A stretch of 64,000 nt of DNA from Tetragonia tetragonoides (Eukaryota > Streptophyta > Magnoliopsida > Caryophyllales > Aizoaceae): NCBI GenBank assembly GCA_038025085.1, contig CM076147.1:3763501-3827500 (forward strand). Direction: 5' to 3'. Numbering within the stretch: the first letter of the stretch is position 1; each line of letters starts with the position of its first letter. Below, piece by piece: positions 34,089-45,700 of this stretch. The notes under the pieces are model-generated. The model was not told the origin of the DNA. It did no database searches and saw only the letters and a program-made list of their open reading frames with translations. The position numbers and the translations under genes are program-made.

Positions 34089-34687
34089 TACTCTACTTGA
34101 TATCGGCAAGTCTGCAAAGCCAAAAGTTGACATGAATGTAACGGGAGACTAATTAATGAAAGTTAAATGCTACATATACATCTATATTTGTTGACAGGTT
34201 ATCACATTGATTCAAGGCTGCTCCTATATGATATATAGTGTTTGAACATTGATCTAACAATGATTTTAAAATAATCATTTTCGTAGGTGTAATTTGGTTA
34301 GAGCCCTAATTGTATTTTAGAAGGATTATGATAACTAATATCTTTTTTTACTAAACGCCTCACAATCTCACATATCACTTCTCCATTTTTTTGAACATTT
34401 TCTCACCCTTTATTCTCCCTACATCTCTTTGCTTTCAAGTTTTCTTATTTATTCTAACAAATATTGATGTTGAGGGGCGTCAAGAATAAAAGAAAGATCA
34501 ACCTAAATCACTAAAGATAACATGCATAAAACTAGCATCACTATAGAGCATGCATAATTATAATCAATTAGAAATTATTTATGATTTTCTTTTTAAATAG
34601 GCATGTTAGTGTGCATACTATAACAAATGAATATTAATATACAGACATTTCACTCAACCTGTGCAATGCACGGGGTTTTAAAACTAG

Positions 34688-35180
34688 TCCTATAAATAAG
34701 GTAACAAAATAAAAGAATCAATCTACCTAAGAATAGAAGATTATAGGAGGTAAGCTAGGAAGATAAAATCAATAATATACAATAAAATATATCAGAATAT
34801 TATTTCCCAATAAGTTAAACCCAGGTTTGATTTTGGACCGTAATTAATACCGGCCTGCCAGTTCATTTTTGGCAACTGTACTACCTGTACTATCATGTTA
34901 TACTAATGTATCCCCCTTATTAGTAGAGTATTACAAAGGAAAAGCTGTGTATCTTGTGTTATTCTTCCTACATACCTGTACTATCATGTTCTACTAATGT
35001 ACTAAATTAATACCCATAAGTTGATGAGCTACCTAGCTGGCAAGCTAGTTTTTTACAAGCAAGAGGAATTGACTAATGACTTATTCTACTCAGAAATGAT
35101 CGATCGTGCTAGTGGACCTCGAGGCTGCTAATATGTAGTTTTTGGCTAACAACTTAATTAGTACTCCCCTTGAAACATTA
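34688..35180. other. Non-coding stretch
   Basis: AT-rich flank. A 17-base word (ACCTGTACTATCATGTT) occurs twice, at about 34,882 and 34,975. No gene seen. Confidence 0.45.
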
Positions 35181-35408
35181 AGATTTGGTGACACTTTTTT
35201 TTTGGTTCACGATTAAGGATATCCACCGTCGACCACAGTGACTATTTCTCCGCGTTGGCTTATAGGCATCTCAAAGGATGGGACAACTGGTCAAAGAAAT
35301 TAAAGCTGCTCCATGCCCAAGGCGAGATTCAAACCCTCAACCTTGGTTAAGGATGGATGAGTCTCTACCACTCAACCACACCTACTTGGTTAGATTTGGT
35401 GACACTTT
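35181..35408 (-). mobile_element. tRNA-derived SINE with 17-bp target duplication
   Basis: On the minus strand the element runs from about 35,391 to 35,198. Its head reads GTGGTTGAGTGGTAGAGAC (A-box-like) and GGTTTGAATCTC (B-box, compare GGTTCGAATCC). A body and a poly(A) tail follow (T run on the plus strand at 35,194-35,203). It is flanked by the exact repeat AGATTTGGTGACACTTT at 35,181-35,197 and 35,392-35,408. This is a clear SINE insertion by target-primed reverse transcription. Related copies lie at 1400-1585 and 52,815-52,911. Confidence 0.88.
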
Positions 35409-36189
35409 GACTAACATAATTATGATACGTACTAATCACAATCACCTTTTCTTACTAGTTGTGTTACTTGTGTTACTTTCACGAATGCGGAAGATAATAC
35501 TTTAAGAACATATATAGAGTAACACAGTATACTTATCATACACTCCGCTAATACTTTAAGAACATATATAAACAAAGTATATTTATCATATATATAAGGT
35601 ATGGATGAGTCTATGCATCTTTCATGCTTTAAGTCGGCATTCACATGAGGTATATAATATTGATCGACCCTCCAATTATCAGATTTAATGGCTTATTATA
35701 ATCACCAAATATTCACATAATAATAATAACTATAATTAACAATATATAACTATATTCATTGATGAAGATTTATGAAGATAGACGTTGTTGGTGTTTCTCT
35801 GCCTCATTTTGGACCAAATGATAATGACTACCATACAAGAATCTTACATGTTAGTAGTAGTTGTTACATTACACTATCTCCAAATCAGAAAATGACAACA
35901 ATCTTTATCTGACAACGATCTAACAAACACTATACTTAAATACAGATGATCATGGACAGCAGTTGAACAACACTACTAAAAAATAAAAAAATAATAAAAT
36001 AAAATAAAAATGCATTACATTATACTAATAGGTACATATGTATTATTAAATGGCGCACTGACAAGAACGAATTTATAAAGATAATACCAAGGATGGTTAA
36101 CAAAATATCTCGAATTCGATTCCTGACTGTTGCGTTGCATGTGTTGCGTCTGACTTCCTTAAGGAAGATCATAGGAGGAGCTTATTTAA
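35409..36189. other. Non-coding stretch downstream of the zinc-finger gene
   Basis: AT-rich, with a direct repeat AATACTTTAAGAACATATAT at about 35,494 and 35,552. No gene seen. Confidence 0.5.
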
Positions 36190-39100
36190 TTAGGTGATGT
36201 TGAGGGTGTTATAAATGACTACAAAGCAGGGGAGTATAGCCCTTGGGTTGAACACGGTTAGCTCCTCGAGGTTTGAGTACACACCAGAAGACCCGGCTAC
36301 AGAATCGTAATGGGTGTCGAGGGGAAAGATCCCCTGTTCCGACGGCGCATCGTTAGCGGTGCGCTGCTTCACTCTACCTGCGATCACACGGCACACAAGC
36401 ATTGCCCTTCGCCCACTGTCTCTAGTCTCTAAGGAGTCGTGGGCCCTCCCACTACTCGCTGTGGTCCGCACCCCTTTGCTCCCTTGGAATCCATGCCTAC
36501 ATATAATATAATATACCACAAAATATTTAGACCACCAAAAAAAACAAAAATTATTCATAGATTTCCCAATTTTCCTCTTTAAATCTACAAACTCATTTCC
36601 AAGAATTTAACAAACAGAGTTAAAATTGAAGCAAGTGATCTTGTGTGTGAGAATAAGACGCTGTTTTTTTCGTCGTTTCTATGCTGTATTTCGTTTTTTT
36701 CCGTAGAAATTATTATTTAAAAATGTACTGTAGGAATCCATGCCAAATTTTGATTGTTTCACATGTTAAGTGTTTTACGTATGGGCCACCAATTCTCTCT
36801 CCTCAATATGCCCAGATTTCTCTCCTCAATATGCCCAGATTTTGAATATCCACTTGCTTTAATCACTTTGTAAAGAGGGACCACAAATCCTCTCTCTTAT
36901 ACTTAAACAAGGGCATTGTGGTACATTATAAGCTAAAGTTCATTTGTATTAAACTCCGTGTCATTTCTATTTGACAACGTAATCGCGGAATCGAGGAAGT
37001 ACTAAAAAGTGACATTTTCTTGTTTTACTAAAAAGTGACTCTCTTCGCATTAAAATTTATAATAAGATCGATCTTATACAAGTTGTCAAAAGATCTTCTA
37101 ACATTTTAGCTAGCTAAAAGTTAAGTGTGCCCAATTGCCAAACATAGCATATGTGAATGTGATAACTAATGCCAAACAGAAGGAGTGTAATTATATATTT
37201 TATAGAATATAGTAATCAAATTATTAAGTTATGAGATAGCTACGCGCTCATGAGGTGTTGGCCATTCATATAAAGGGATTTTGGCTTCAAGTAAGTTAGT
37301 CGATCAGTGGTACAAGTATCAGTTTGTCTTTTGTAGTTGTCTAGAACAACTTATTGGGGAATCGAAGATGGGAGCCAAATCCATGGAGAAAAAGCTAAGT
37401 TTCGATCATCCCTTTTAATTTAATAATTAGAGAAAATATTCACTAATAATATATACTGACCAAGACTACACAACAAAATTCACTACAACAACAATATTGG
37501 ATCACTCCCAATACAATTTGGACTCTTATATATGCCTTTATTAACATTACTGTTGAGCACTGACATTGTACATCTCAAAATACGTTGCACCAGCCACACT
37601 ATTTTTCTCTTTTGTCAAACATTTGATATATACATACTCCTTATTTAGTTTCAAATCGTTAGAGTGTAATATTTTGTTTTCCTTGACTCAAATATGACCA
37701 AAAACTTCTACAAGACAATCTTAACTATTTAATATTTACAAGAATTCGCAACTATCAACAACTAGCCATTTTTTTTGGGCGGAAATCTTCAAGTAGCTAC
37801 TTATGGATAAATATGTACTCTTGTAGCACTAGCATACAATATTTCTCATAGATTTAGCTAAAAAAGTTCTATAAACTTACCTACTTAAGCAAAATATAAG
37901 GTATCAATAGCAACACAACTTAATTAAGTGACAACATTTCAAGTAGTTCTATTATGAGGCGGCCAAAAGTATCACTGTTTATAAATATCATGTGATCTCA
38001 TACATAAAGCCGCCTTATAGAAATTTTTAGGATTTCATATAAAGTGATGATGAGATCGATCAGACGTACAGAATGATAATTACACATACAGAGGGAGACA
38101 ATTTTAATAACTATCCAACAAAATTCCATAAAGTGAGACAAATCCAATAACAGTAAAAATTGTCAATAATACATGAACTTGTTGAAATTTAGCACAAAAC
38201 ACTAGTGATGAAAGAGAGAGAACGAATTGAACGTACCTAATGACAGTACAAACGCCACAGCCAGGAACAGAGCCACAAAGATTAGAGGCGCCACGTGCAC
38301 CAAGAGCACAACTTAGCGTGGTGCATTGGAACCTGAGCAGCTCATTCCCATCAGCTGCACACCTTGGGTTCTTCTTTGTGTTGTTATTTGCTCGCAATTT
38401 TACTGCGTCTCTACAATCCTCGAACCGTTGGATTGTTCTTTGTGTGTTTTGGACTTTTAATATCCGTTCGATCTTGCATATTGGGTTGTCTTTTTTTAGC
38501 CAACTTGACTTGAATATTATCTCTACTATGTTTCGACCCGAATCTTCTGGACCTAGCTCCGACACTGCATCAACAATTAGTAATTTATAGCAAGTCTCGT
38601 GGGAAATTAACTCACAGAAAAATAGGGGTTACTATTCAGAAATGTAGAGGTCACTTATTATGAGTCGTAACTCTTATTTCACTAAAAAGTAACCCTCGTC
38701 TTACCAAAAATTACAGTAAGACCATCTTAAATCTAAGTTTTTGTGGTTAATTTATGGGCTATTTACATTTATGGATCCTAGAGTTTTTTTTATTTATTTT
38801 TAAAATTTTTATTTTAATAAAAAGCGCAAAAGTCAGTACAAAAAATGTATATTTGATATATTAGGGAAATTTTGAATTGGGAATCTAATAATGTACTTTG
38901 GGATTTAGGTGCAAGTGTGTAAGCATTAAGACAAAACTTTGTCCATTCTAGAGTTTTATTCACATAGACTATGTAGGATGATACATACGTATATTCCTTG
39001 TGGCTTAGGAGTACTAGTTTTGGCGGCGTTTAAATTTAGCTTTAGCTCCTTTTTAGTGTCGGTGGGCCATTTTTAGTCCCATCACCTTTTTTACCTTTAA

Positions 39101-40597
39101 GGTTATTTTTCATAGTAGTTGCTTGGTACGGTCTATTTGGAATAACTTTAACGCTTTTATGATCCACATTTGAACTTAGTTCTAACATAAATAAATAATC
39201 CGTATCTTATTAATCAAATGTATTTAGTTGTAGACTTGTAGTGGAATGATGCAACAAAACAAATTGGATAAAGAACCTCTAATTATAGTTTCAAGTGTGG
39301 AAAGTGTACACCTAAATTTACCCAAAAAAGGCACAAAAAATTACTCCAATGTTAGTCCCTTTTAGTGGCAAAGATGATGAGCAAGAGGATATCGTAATAT
39401 GGTATGAAGGGACATAATTATGGACTTTCAGCCCACTTTTGACTGTTTTGACTGCAAAAAATTACGGACCTTGGAAATGCCTATAGTACTGGCCCAATCA
39501 ATTTTTTACTGCACCTCTGTTAATAAACAAACTACCAAGCTTACTATCCAACAACCAGCTTTCTAAATGCAGCACTACACATTTCCTATATCCTGAACAA
39601 TCATTTTTATAGCTTTATATATGGTGGACCATTTTAAAATTTTTCATTAAATTCACCTGACACCCTCCCTCAAGACTGCCTGACATCCCAATTCAATGTT
39701 CAACTTAAATTTTGAATCCCTACAAATTTAGTATTATTGCTTTCCACCATTCAAATATTAAAATCATTTTTTAAATATAAGAATCATAAGATGAAAACAT
39801 TAAATTAGTAGAGTAATTAATTAATTTTACCTGCATGCCTTACTGCTTGATGATGCTCTAAGCTTTCAATCTTGGGGAAAATCTCTCCACACTGAGAACA
39901 TGCACAAACTGTTGCTCTTGGTATTATTGGGTACCTAATAAAATTCAATTTAGTTCAATTCAATTCTGATTACAAGCTAGTGTTTTAAAAATCGCGAAAA
40001 GTTCAATGTAAAATTATAATACTCATCAACAAACCTGCTAGGATCAACAATCATATGACATTCATAACAACCAGAGAGTTTTCTCAAGGGCATTCCCCTA
40101 GAGGACACAGAATGTACTGTAGTCCCGCTCGCACCGGATCTCACTGACGACCCAGCTAACGACCGACTTGAAAAGGACCCGTTTATTGAACCACCACCGG
40201 GCTGCTTGGACCGACGGCCCAATAGCCGAGCTTCCTGGCCCAATGAGCTACTCTCAGGGGACGAGTTATCGGAGCGGTGGACCACACGGGTGTTACCATG
40301 GACCACGTCTCTAAAGCTGCACATGGACCCGCAAGTTGATGATGAAGAGCCCATTAGCTTTGATGGGTCGTGGACCTTGGACCCTTCGACTTGCTTGCAA
40401 GTTAGTAGGTTCTTGATCTGGTCCCATGAGGATGGTTGTTTGGGTTTCGGGTTCGGTTTCGGGTTTTGGTGATGGTTGTTGTGAGGGTGGTGTTTATGGC
40501 GCCTAGTGCGTTTAGGTGAGTGAGATTTTGAAGTGTTTTTGTTGATGATTTTGGGGTCAATGGAGGATTCAGGGGGTATAAAAGTGAGGATGCCCAT
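36190..40597 (-). CDS. Plant C2H2 zinc-finger protein of the At5g54630/At4g27240 type, intact
   Basis: Four exons on the minus strand, 40,597-40,035, 39,934-39,831, 38,564-38,237 and 36,496-36,190, join in phase with GT-AG introns into 433 codons with no stop. Order: a basic, His/Pro/Ser-rich N-terminus with SWDQIKNLLTCKQVEGSKVH; GCYECHMIVDPSR; one C2H2 finger (C200, C203, H216, H221 in ACSQCGEIF...EHHQAVRH); then VSELGPEDSGRNIVEIIFKS, IERILKVQNTQRTIQRFED, NPRCAADGNELLRF, CGVCTVIRHGFQGSKGVRTT, ASSGRAHDSLE, RRAMLVCRVIAGRVK and a final NPRAILPCFVVIY. This is the full layout of a conserved land-plant family. The C-terminal part has the look of an ADP-ribosyltransferase (PARP-like) fold, with RHG as the possible nucleotide-side His-Gly, but that is my inference and no activity is implied. 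Introns of 1.27 and 1.74 kb flank exon 3. A host gene, probably functional and nuclear. Confidence 0.92.
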
Positions 40598-41108
40598 GAA
40601 GAGAATTCAAAGGAAAGGAGAGGAAAGGGAGAGGTTTCCAATTCTTAGAAGATTGAGATTGTCATTGTTATATTTGTGTAGGATGGATGGATGTAATGTA
40701 ATAAGGTTAAATATGGGAGAGATCCCATGATATTAAGGAGGTGGGGTGTGCTAAGGAGAAAGTGGTGGGGTCTTTTGGTTTTATTCACACAGTTGTTTAG
40801 CTAAAGCGTATACTAATGTCTAGTAGTGACTAGTACCAGTATTCTATAGGCCTGGGCCCTGGGCAACGGTCGGGTCGAATTGGGTTTGGGTGGGTTGAAA
40901 CGTAGTGAAATACAAAAATTTCATCTAAAATTAATGACAAAATTCGTTCTAAAAGTAAATTTCATAAGGAACGACGAATTTAATTCATAAATTTGTTTAT
41001 GAATAATCATTGATTTTCAGCTAACGATATCTATTCATTTTCTCTTTTCTTTTCAACTTCATTTGTCTAGTCAATAAACTTTTGACAATTCACCTCACCA
41101 TTAAGTAT
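40598..41108. promoter_or_regulatory. Upstream region of the zinc-finger gene
   Basis: The leader and promoter should lie here, on the minus strand. A purine-rich plus-strand tract at 40,598-40,640 gives a CT-rich leader in the sense of the gene, typical of plant 5' UTRs. No specific element is claimed. Confidence 0.4.
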
Positions 41109-41117
41109 ACAAATAAA

Positions 41118-41148
<31 letters not shown>

Positions 41149-41173
41149 GAGTGGACAAATAAAGTTTAGTTTT
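41109..41173 (-). mobile_element. Near-empty retroposon: poly(A) plus 6 bases with 19-bp target duplication
   Basis: ACAAATAAAGTTTAGTTTT occurs exactly at 41,109-41,127 and 41,155-41,173. Between them are only a run of T (to 41,148) and GAGTGG. On the minus strand this is CCACTC followed by poly(A), the mark of an extremely 5'-truncated LINE or SINE insertion. Confidence 0.75.
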
Positions 41174-41340
41174 AGGTATCTTGTATTGGGTCTTTGGGTT
41201 TCATGAACATGCGCGCACCTTGGATGAGTCCGCCTCAATTGTACGTTGGACGACTAAACCAAAAAATATAAGTTTTTATATTATGAAATAAAAAAAAGAG
41301 ATTTTAATATGTGTATTTTTAGTTTATTTTAATACATTTA

Positions 41341-41625
41341 GAGGTCGTTTGGTTGGGGTTAATGATTAAGAGGGTAATGGAGCAAATTAAAGTGTAAAAT
41401 AGTAAGGTAGAGTGGTAATGAGGGTAATGATTAAGGGGAGTAATGGAGAAAATGAAGGAAAAATCATTACCCTATGGAGATGTGGGTTTCTATCACCCCC
41501 TATATGGGGTAATCATTACCCTCATTCTCACAAAATCTAACTCTCACTACCTCACATACATCACATTGTAGCCTATAAATTTATTCAATTACTCTCTTAA
41601 TTATTACCCCCAACCAAATGGCCCC
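41341..41625. mobile_element. Tourist-like (PIF/Harbinger) MITE, 285 bp
   Basis: The ends are GAGGTCGTTTGGTTGGGGTT and the inverse of CCCCAACCAAATGGCCCC, with further inverted matching inside (AATGATTAAGAGGGTAAT). It is flanked by TTA at 41,338-41,340 and 41,626-41,628, the 3-bp target of this superfamily. No coding sequence. Confidence 0.85.
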
Positions 41626-41654
41626 TTATTTATTTTGCTGTTAAGAAAATAGTA

Positions 41655-41909
41655 CTCCCTACATCCCAGATAAATACTTACAGTTGCTTTTTCACGGTTT
41701 TCAATGCACCATTTTGACCTTAAATAATTATAATTATATGAATATATAAATTATAAAATTATGATTTTTCAAAAGTATTATTTAAGATGTATCTAACAAT
41801 AGTATTTTTACATTATAAATCTTTGTATTTTTTCACAAATTTATAGTCAAAGTTTATGAACTTTGACCTTGAAAAAACAACCGTAAGCATTTGTCTGGAA
41901 CGGAGGGAG
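41655..41909. mobile_element. Stowaway-like (Tc1/mariner) MITE, 255 bp
   Basis: It begins CTCCCTACATCCCAGATAAA and ends TTGTCTGGAACGGAGGGAG (inverse CTCCCTCCGTTCC), with TA on both sides (41,653-41,654 and 41,910-41,911). The inverted match extends to TGCTTACGGTTG/TACTTACAGTTG. No coding sequence. Confidence 0.9.
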
Positions 41910-41911
41910 TA

Positions 41912-42481
41912 ATACATACATATGATACAATTGTCAACGAATTTTTAAGTCCTTAAAATGTGTACATGTATTTCCAAGCACTTACATATTTAGAAAACTG
42001 AGACATATGCATGTACAGGGCCTGACATTACAAATGATGAAATGAATAGAAGAACAACTTGTAAAGTACTCTAGTAGATTTGTAAATTTGACATATCCAA
42101 GATATATTTTCCCAATAATAATTAATTCTCCTTTACCTTTTTCATTATCCTGATTTTGGGTGGATTTTATTATTGCATGTGTCTGATTAATTTGGGTTAT
42201 TTATTTGGGGTTTAGCACAAAGGATATCACGCTTTGCTTAGAGTTAGTGACCTTGATATATATTGTGAGGGTTGATCCAACGGACAAGATGCTTCCATTA
42301 CGCTGACCCGGTACCTCGATAAGGGGTTGTAGAGATTTGGTTGGACGGCTAGATTATCTGTGCCAGTGCGTATTGTAGGGTACACCAATGCTAGACATAT
42401 AATTCTTTTTCTCTTTTCTTATTGGAGTTGGTCGACATTATAAGTCTTTTTCAATTTTCTTAATTTTATATGTTCCATTAG
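41912..42481. other. Non-coding stretch left of the copia element
   Basis: No gene or repeat recognised. It ends in ATTAG (42,477-42,481), the likely left target duplication of the copia element. Confidence 0.5.
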
Positions 42482-42675
42482 TGTTACGAAATCTGCGAGA
42501 TTTCAGGCGTGACTTAAGAAATATTCGGTTCCGCCTATTTATGGCAAGTTATCATAGAGTTTGATATTGTTTAGGATTGCTTCCATTTTCTAAAAGATTT
42601 GCATAGATACTAGGGCTGTATATATATTCCGTACAGATCAATACAGAAAGCATCTTTTCTGCCTCAAATTTGTCA
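42482..42675 (+). mobile_element. 5' LTR of Ty1/copia element
   Basis: 194 bp, from TGTTACGAAATCTGCGAG to TTGTCA, with TG...CA ends. It differs from the 3' LTR at about 14 positions, mostly transitions. TATA-like TATATATATT occurs near 42,620. Confidence 0.95.
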
Positions 42676-42687
42676 TGGTATCAGAGC
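42676..42687 (+). other. Primer-binding site (initiator tRNA-Met)
   Basis: TGGTATCAGAGC follows the LTR directly and matches the usual copia primer site complementary to the 3' end of initiator tRNA-Met. Confidence 0.93.
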
Positions 42688-42748
42688 GTGAAAGATCCAT
42701 AAACAAACCCTAAACCAAAACTCAAAAAAAAAACCTAAACCCTAAACA

Positions 42749-45700
42749 ATGGCCGTGGAAGATGATCCACCACCACCAAATAAAATTGACTCAAAATCCC
42801 CTTATTTCTTAAGTCATCAAGATCGACCTGGTGATTTTATTACTGCGGCTAGATTTAATGGCGAAAATTATGATGATTGGGCTGGTGAGATTGAGACGGC
42901 TCTTCAAGCTCGAAGAAAGTTCGGATTTTTAGATGGTACGATTGTATCTCCAACACCTCCTTGCACACAAGATGATTGGAATACAATTCAAGCCATGTTG
43001 GTATCTTAGATTATGAATACCATCACAGCAGAAGTGAAGAGTACCTTGTCCAAGTATAAAGACGCCAGGCGTCTATGGGAGACGCTCAAGGAGCGATTTT
43101 CTCTTACGAATGGACCACGCATTCAGCAATTAAAGGCGGCTATCTCTGACTGTAAGCAAACCAAATCCATGTCGGTTGCTTCCTACTATGGAAAACTCAC
43201 GGTTTTATGGGAGGAATTGCATAACCATGAACCCTTGATCACTTGTGTACAAAGTGTACCGCAGACCTTGAACATGAGCGTCGTCGTGCAAAGGACATGC
43301 TTCATGAATTTCTGATGGGTTTATATACCCCATCTTATATATGGTCCTTTGCGATCAAATATTCTTGCTCAAGATCCCCTACCCTCTCTCAGTCGTGCCT
43401 ACCAGCTAGTTGTTCAAGATGAACGAGTCAGAACGTCTTCGGTTCTGCCCAAGGAGAAATCCGACGTTGTTGGATTTGCTGTGCAAACTAGTGGGCGCGG
43501 CCGAGGCAAAGTAGAGAAACTTGATAAATTGCATCTCTCTTGCACCTATTGTAAGAAGACAGGACACGAAGTAACTAATTGCTTCGAAATTCATGGATAT
43601 CCAGAATGGTGGGAGGATCGTGTGAAGCCTGAAAGCGGATCAGGTATGACCAAACTGATGATTGGTCGTACCCAAAAATCAACGAGCTTTGCCCCTTCTC
43701 TTGCGATAGGGCGCGATCGAGGGTGGTTCCGTGCCAATGCTGCAGTTTTTTCTGAACCTATTGGAGCACCATCTGCTCAAGTATTTTCCGCTGATCAGTG
43801 GAAGGCGCTTGCAAGTGTCTTTGGTAATATGACTGTTTCCGATAATCATTTGAGTGGTAAGATTAATGGTCATTCTTGGATTATTGATACAGGTGCATCT
43901 AATCATGTTACTGGTAATCTTTCTCTATTATTCGATGTGAAAGACATCTTATGTCTCGTTGGTCTTCCTGATGGCAAGAAAGTGGTTGCAACAAAGAATG
44001 GCTCAGTGCGATTGTCGGATGATATGACTCTCACTCATGTTCTTTATGTCCCTCTCTTAAATTGCAACTTATTGTCCATTTCACAATTGTGTGATGATTT
44101 AGATAGTATTGTCATTTTTAATCGATATATGTGTGCTATACAGGACCAAACGAGGAAGCTGATTGGAACGGGAAGTAAGCAAGATGGACTATACTACTTC
44201 AAGGGACCACATACAGTGCAGGCAGTCACAATGGACACAGACGCTTCTTCTTTGACTCTTTGGCATGCTAGGATGGGGCATCCTTCAGAAAAAGTAGTAA
44301 AATTGCTTACTCCCGTTTGTAATTCTAAAGGTAGTTTGAATAAAGCTTGTGAAGTGTGTTTTAAAGCTAAATATCCCAGAGACAAATTTCCTTTGAGTGA
44401 CAATAAAGCTAGTTGAATTTTTGAACTAATTCATATTGATTTGTGGGGCGGCTATCGTCATACATTTTCTTGTGGTGCTAGATATTTTTTGACTATTGTG
44501 GATGATTTTTCTCGGGCTGTGTGAGTTTATTTGATGGATGATAACACAGAGGTCTTTTCTAAATTTATGTCCTTTGTTGCTATGGTTGAGCGACAATTTT
44601 CTCAAACCATAAAAATTGTTCGGAGTGATAATGGAACGGAGTTTCGATGTTTGTTTGATTATTTTACTACTTGTGGCATCTTATTTCAAACCTCATGCAC
44701 TGGAACTCCACAAAAAAATGGGAGAGTTGAAAAAGAAAACACAAACACATCCTCAATGTTGCCCGCGCCTTGCGCTTCCAAGCCAATTTGCCAATTTATT
44801 TTTGGGGGGAGAGTGTTTTGACCGCTGCCCATTTAATCAATAGAACTTCTTCCACTGTCCTTAACTATCTCACCCCTTTTGACAAATTGTTTGGTTATCC
44901 TCCATCTTATGATGCCATTCGTGTGTTTGGATCTTTATGTTTTGCCCACAACCAAAAGACAATGGGGGATAAATTTGCGAGTCGTAGCCGTAAATGCATA
45001 TTTGTTGGGTATCCTTTCGGTCAAAAGGGGTGGAGGCTTTATGATCTTGATAAACATGAGTTATTTGTGTCAAGGGATGTCAAATTCTTTGAAGAGATTT
45101 TTCCCTTTGTTGAGACGGATGCTAGCAATATTAGACCAACGGATCACTTTGATATGGATGTGGATATTGATTTAGACTTTGCGGATTTTTTGGATGACTC
45201 TACTGTTGCCACTGTCCCTAATACCAGGGATACAACAGATGAGGGTCTAGATGTGCCTCTTATCCCCAATGACCCTAATTCCTCTGCTACTGTCAATACT
45301 GGGTCTGACCAAACTACAAGTCCGGCAAGCCCAATAGAAATAGAACAGCCCAGTGTTGTAGAATAATCAGGGTCTGACCATACTGAAGAACATGCAAACT
45401 TAAATAATCAGGGTTCCGAAGAAGTTTTGGGTCGTGGAAAGCGCACTAAAACCCCTTCAGTGCTCTTAAGGGATTTTGTTATTCATTACGTTGTTCAAGA
45501 GAGTCTATTGAACACTGCTACTTCTCCTCCACAGCATACCTCAGGTACTCCTTTCCCTATAGCACATTATATTAATTGTGACAGTTTTTCTATGCCATAT
45601 CGCAAGTTTCTTGCAGCTGTAATTATAGGAGATGAACCTCGGTCTTTTGAGGAGGCCTTGAAAGATGATGGGTGGAAGAAGGCTATGCAAGAGGAAATTA

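Larger units (their letters stand above)
31040..34687 (+). mobile_element. Candidate non-autonomous Helitron
   Basis: The 5' end at 31,040 reads A|TCCTCTCCTATATAATAATA, like plant Helitron starts (TCTCTACTATATAATAAA type). The 3' end at 34,687 has CCTGTGCAATGCACGGG, a 7-bp-stem hairpin, followed by TTTTAAAACTAG|T, matching the CTRR end inserted before T. No Rep/helicase coding is present. The span (3.65 kb) holds the tandem repeats at 31.2 and 33.2-33.7 kb. It overlaps the right TIR-like sequence at 34.0 kb, so the pairing of these two ends is uncertain. Confidence 0.4.

Noticed and set aside
35320..35391. tRNA gene
   Set aside because: A- and B-box-like words are present, but no cloverleaf forms and the segment is the head of a SINE with target duplications.
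36314..36511. Plus-strand frame opposite the last exon of the zinc-finger gene
   Set aside because: A shadow of the conserved minus-strand exon, with no independent support.
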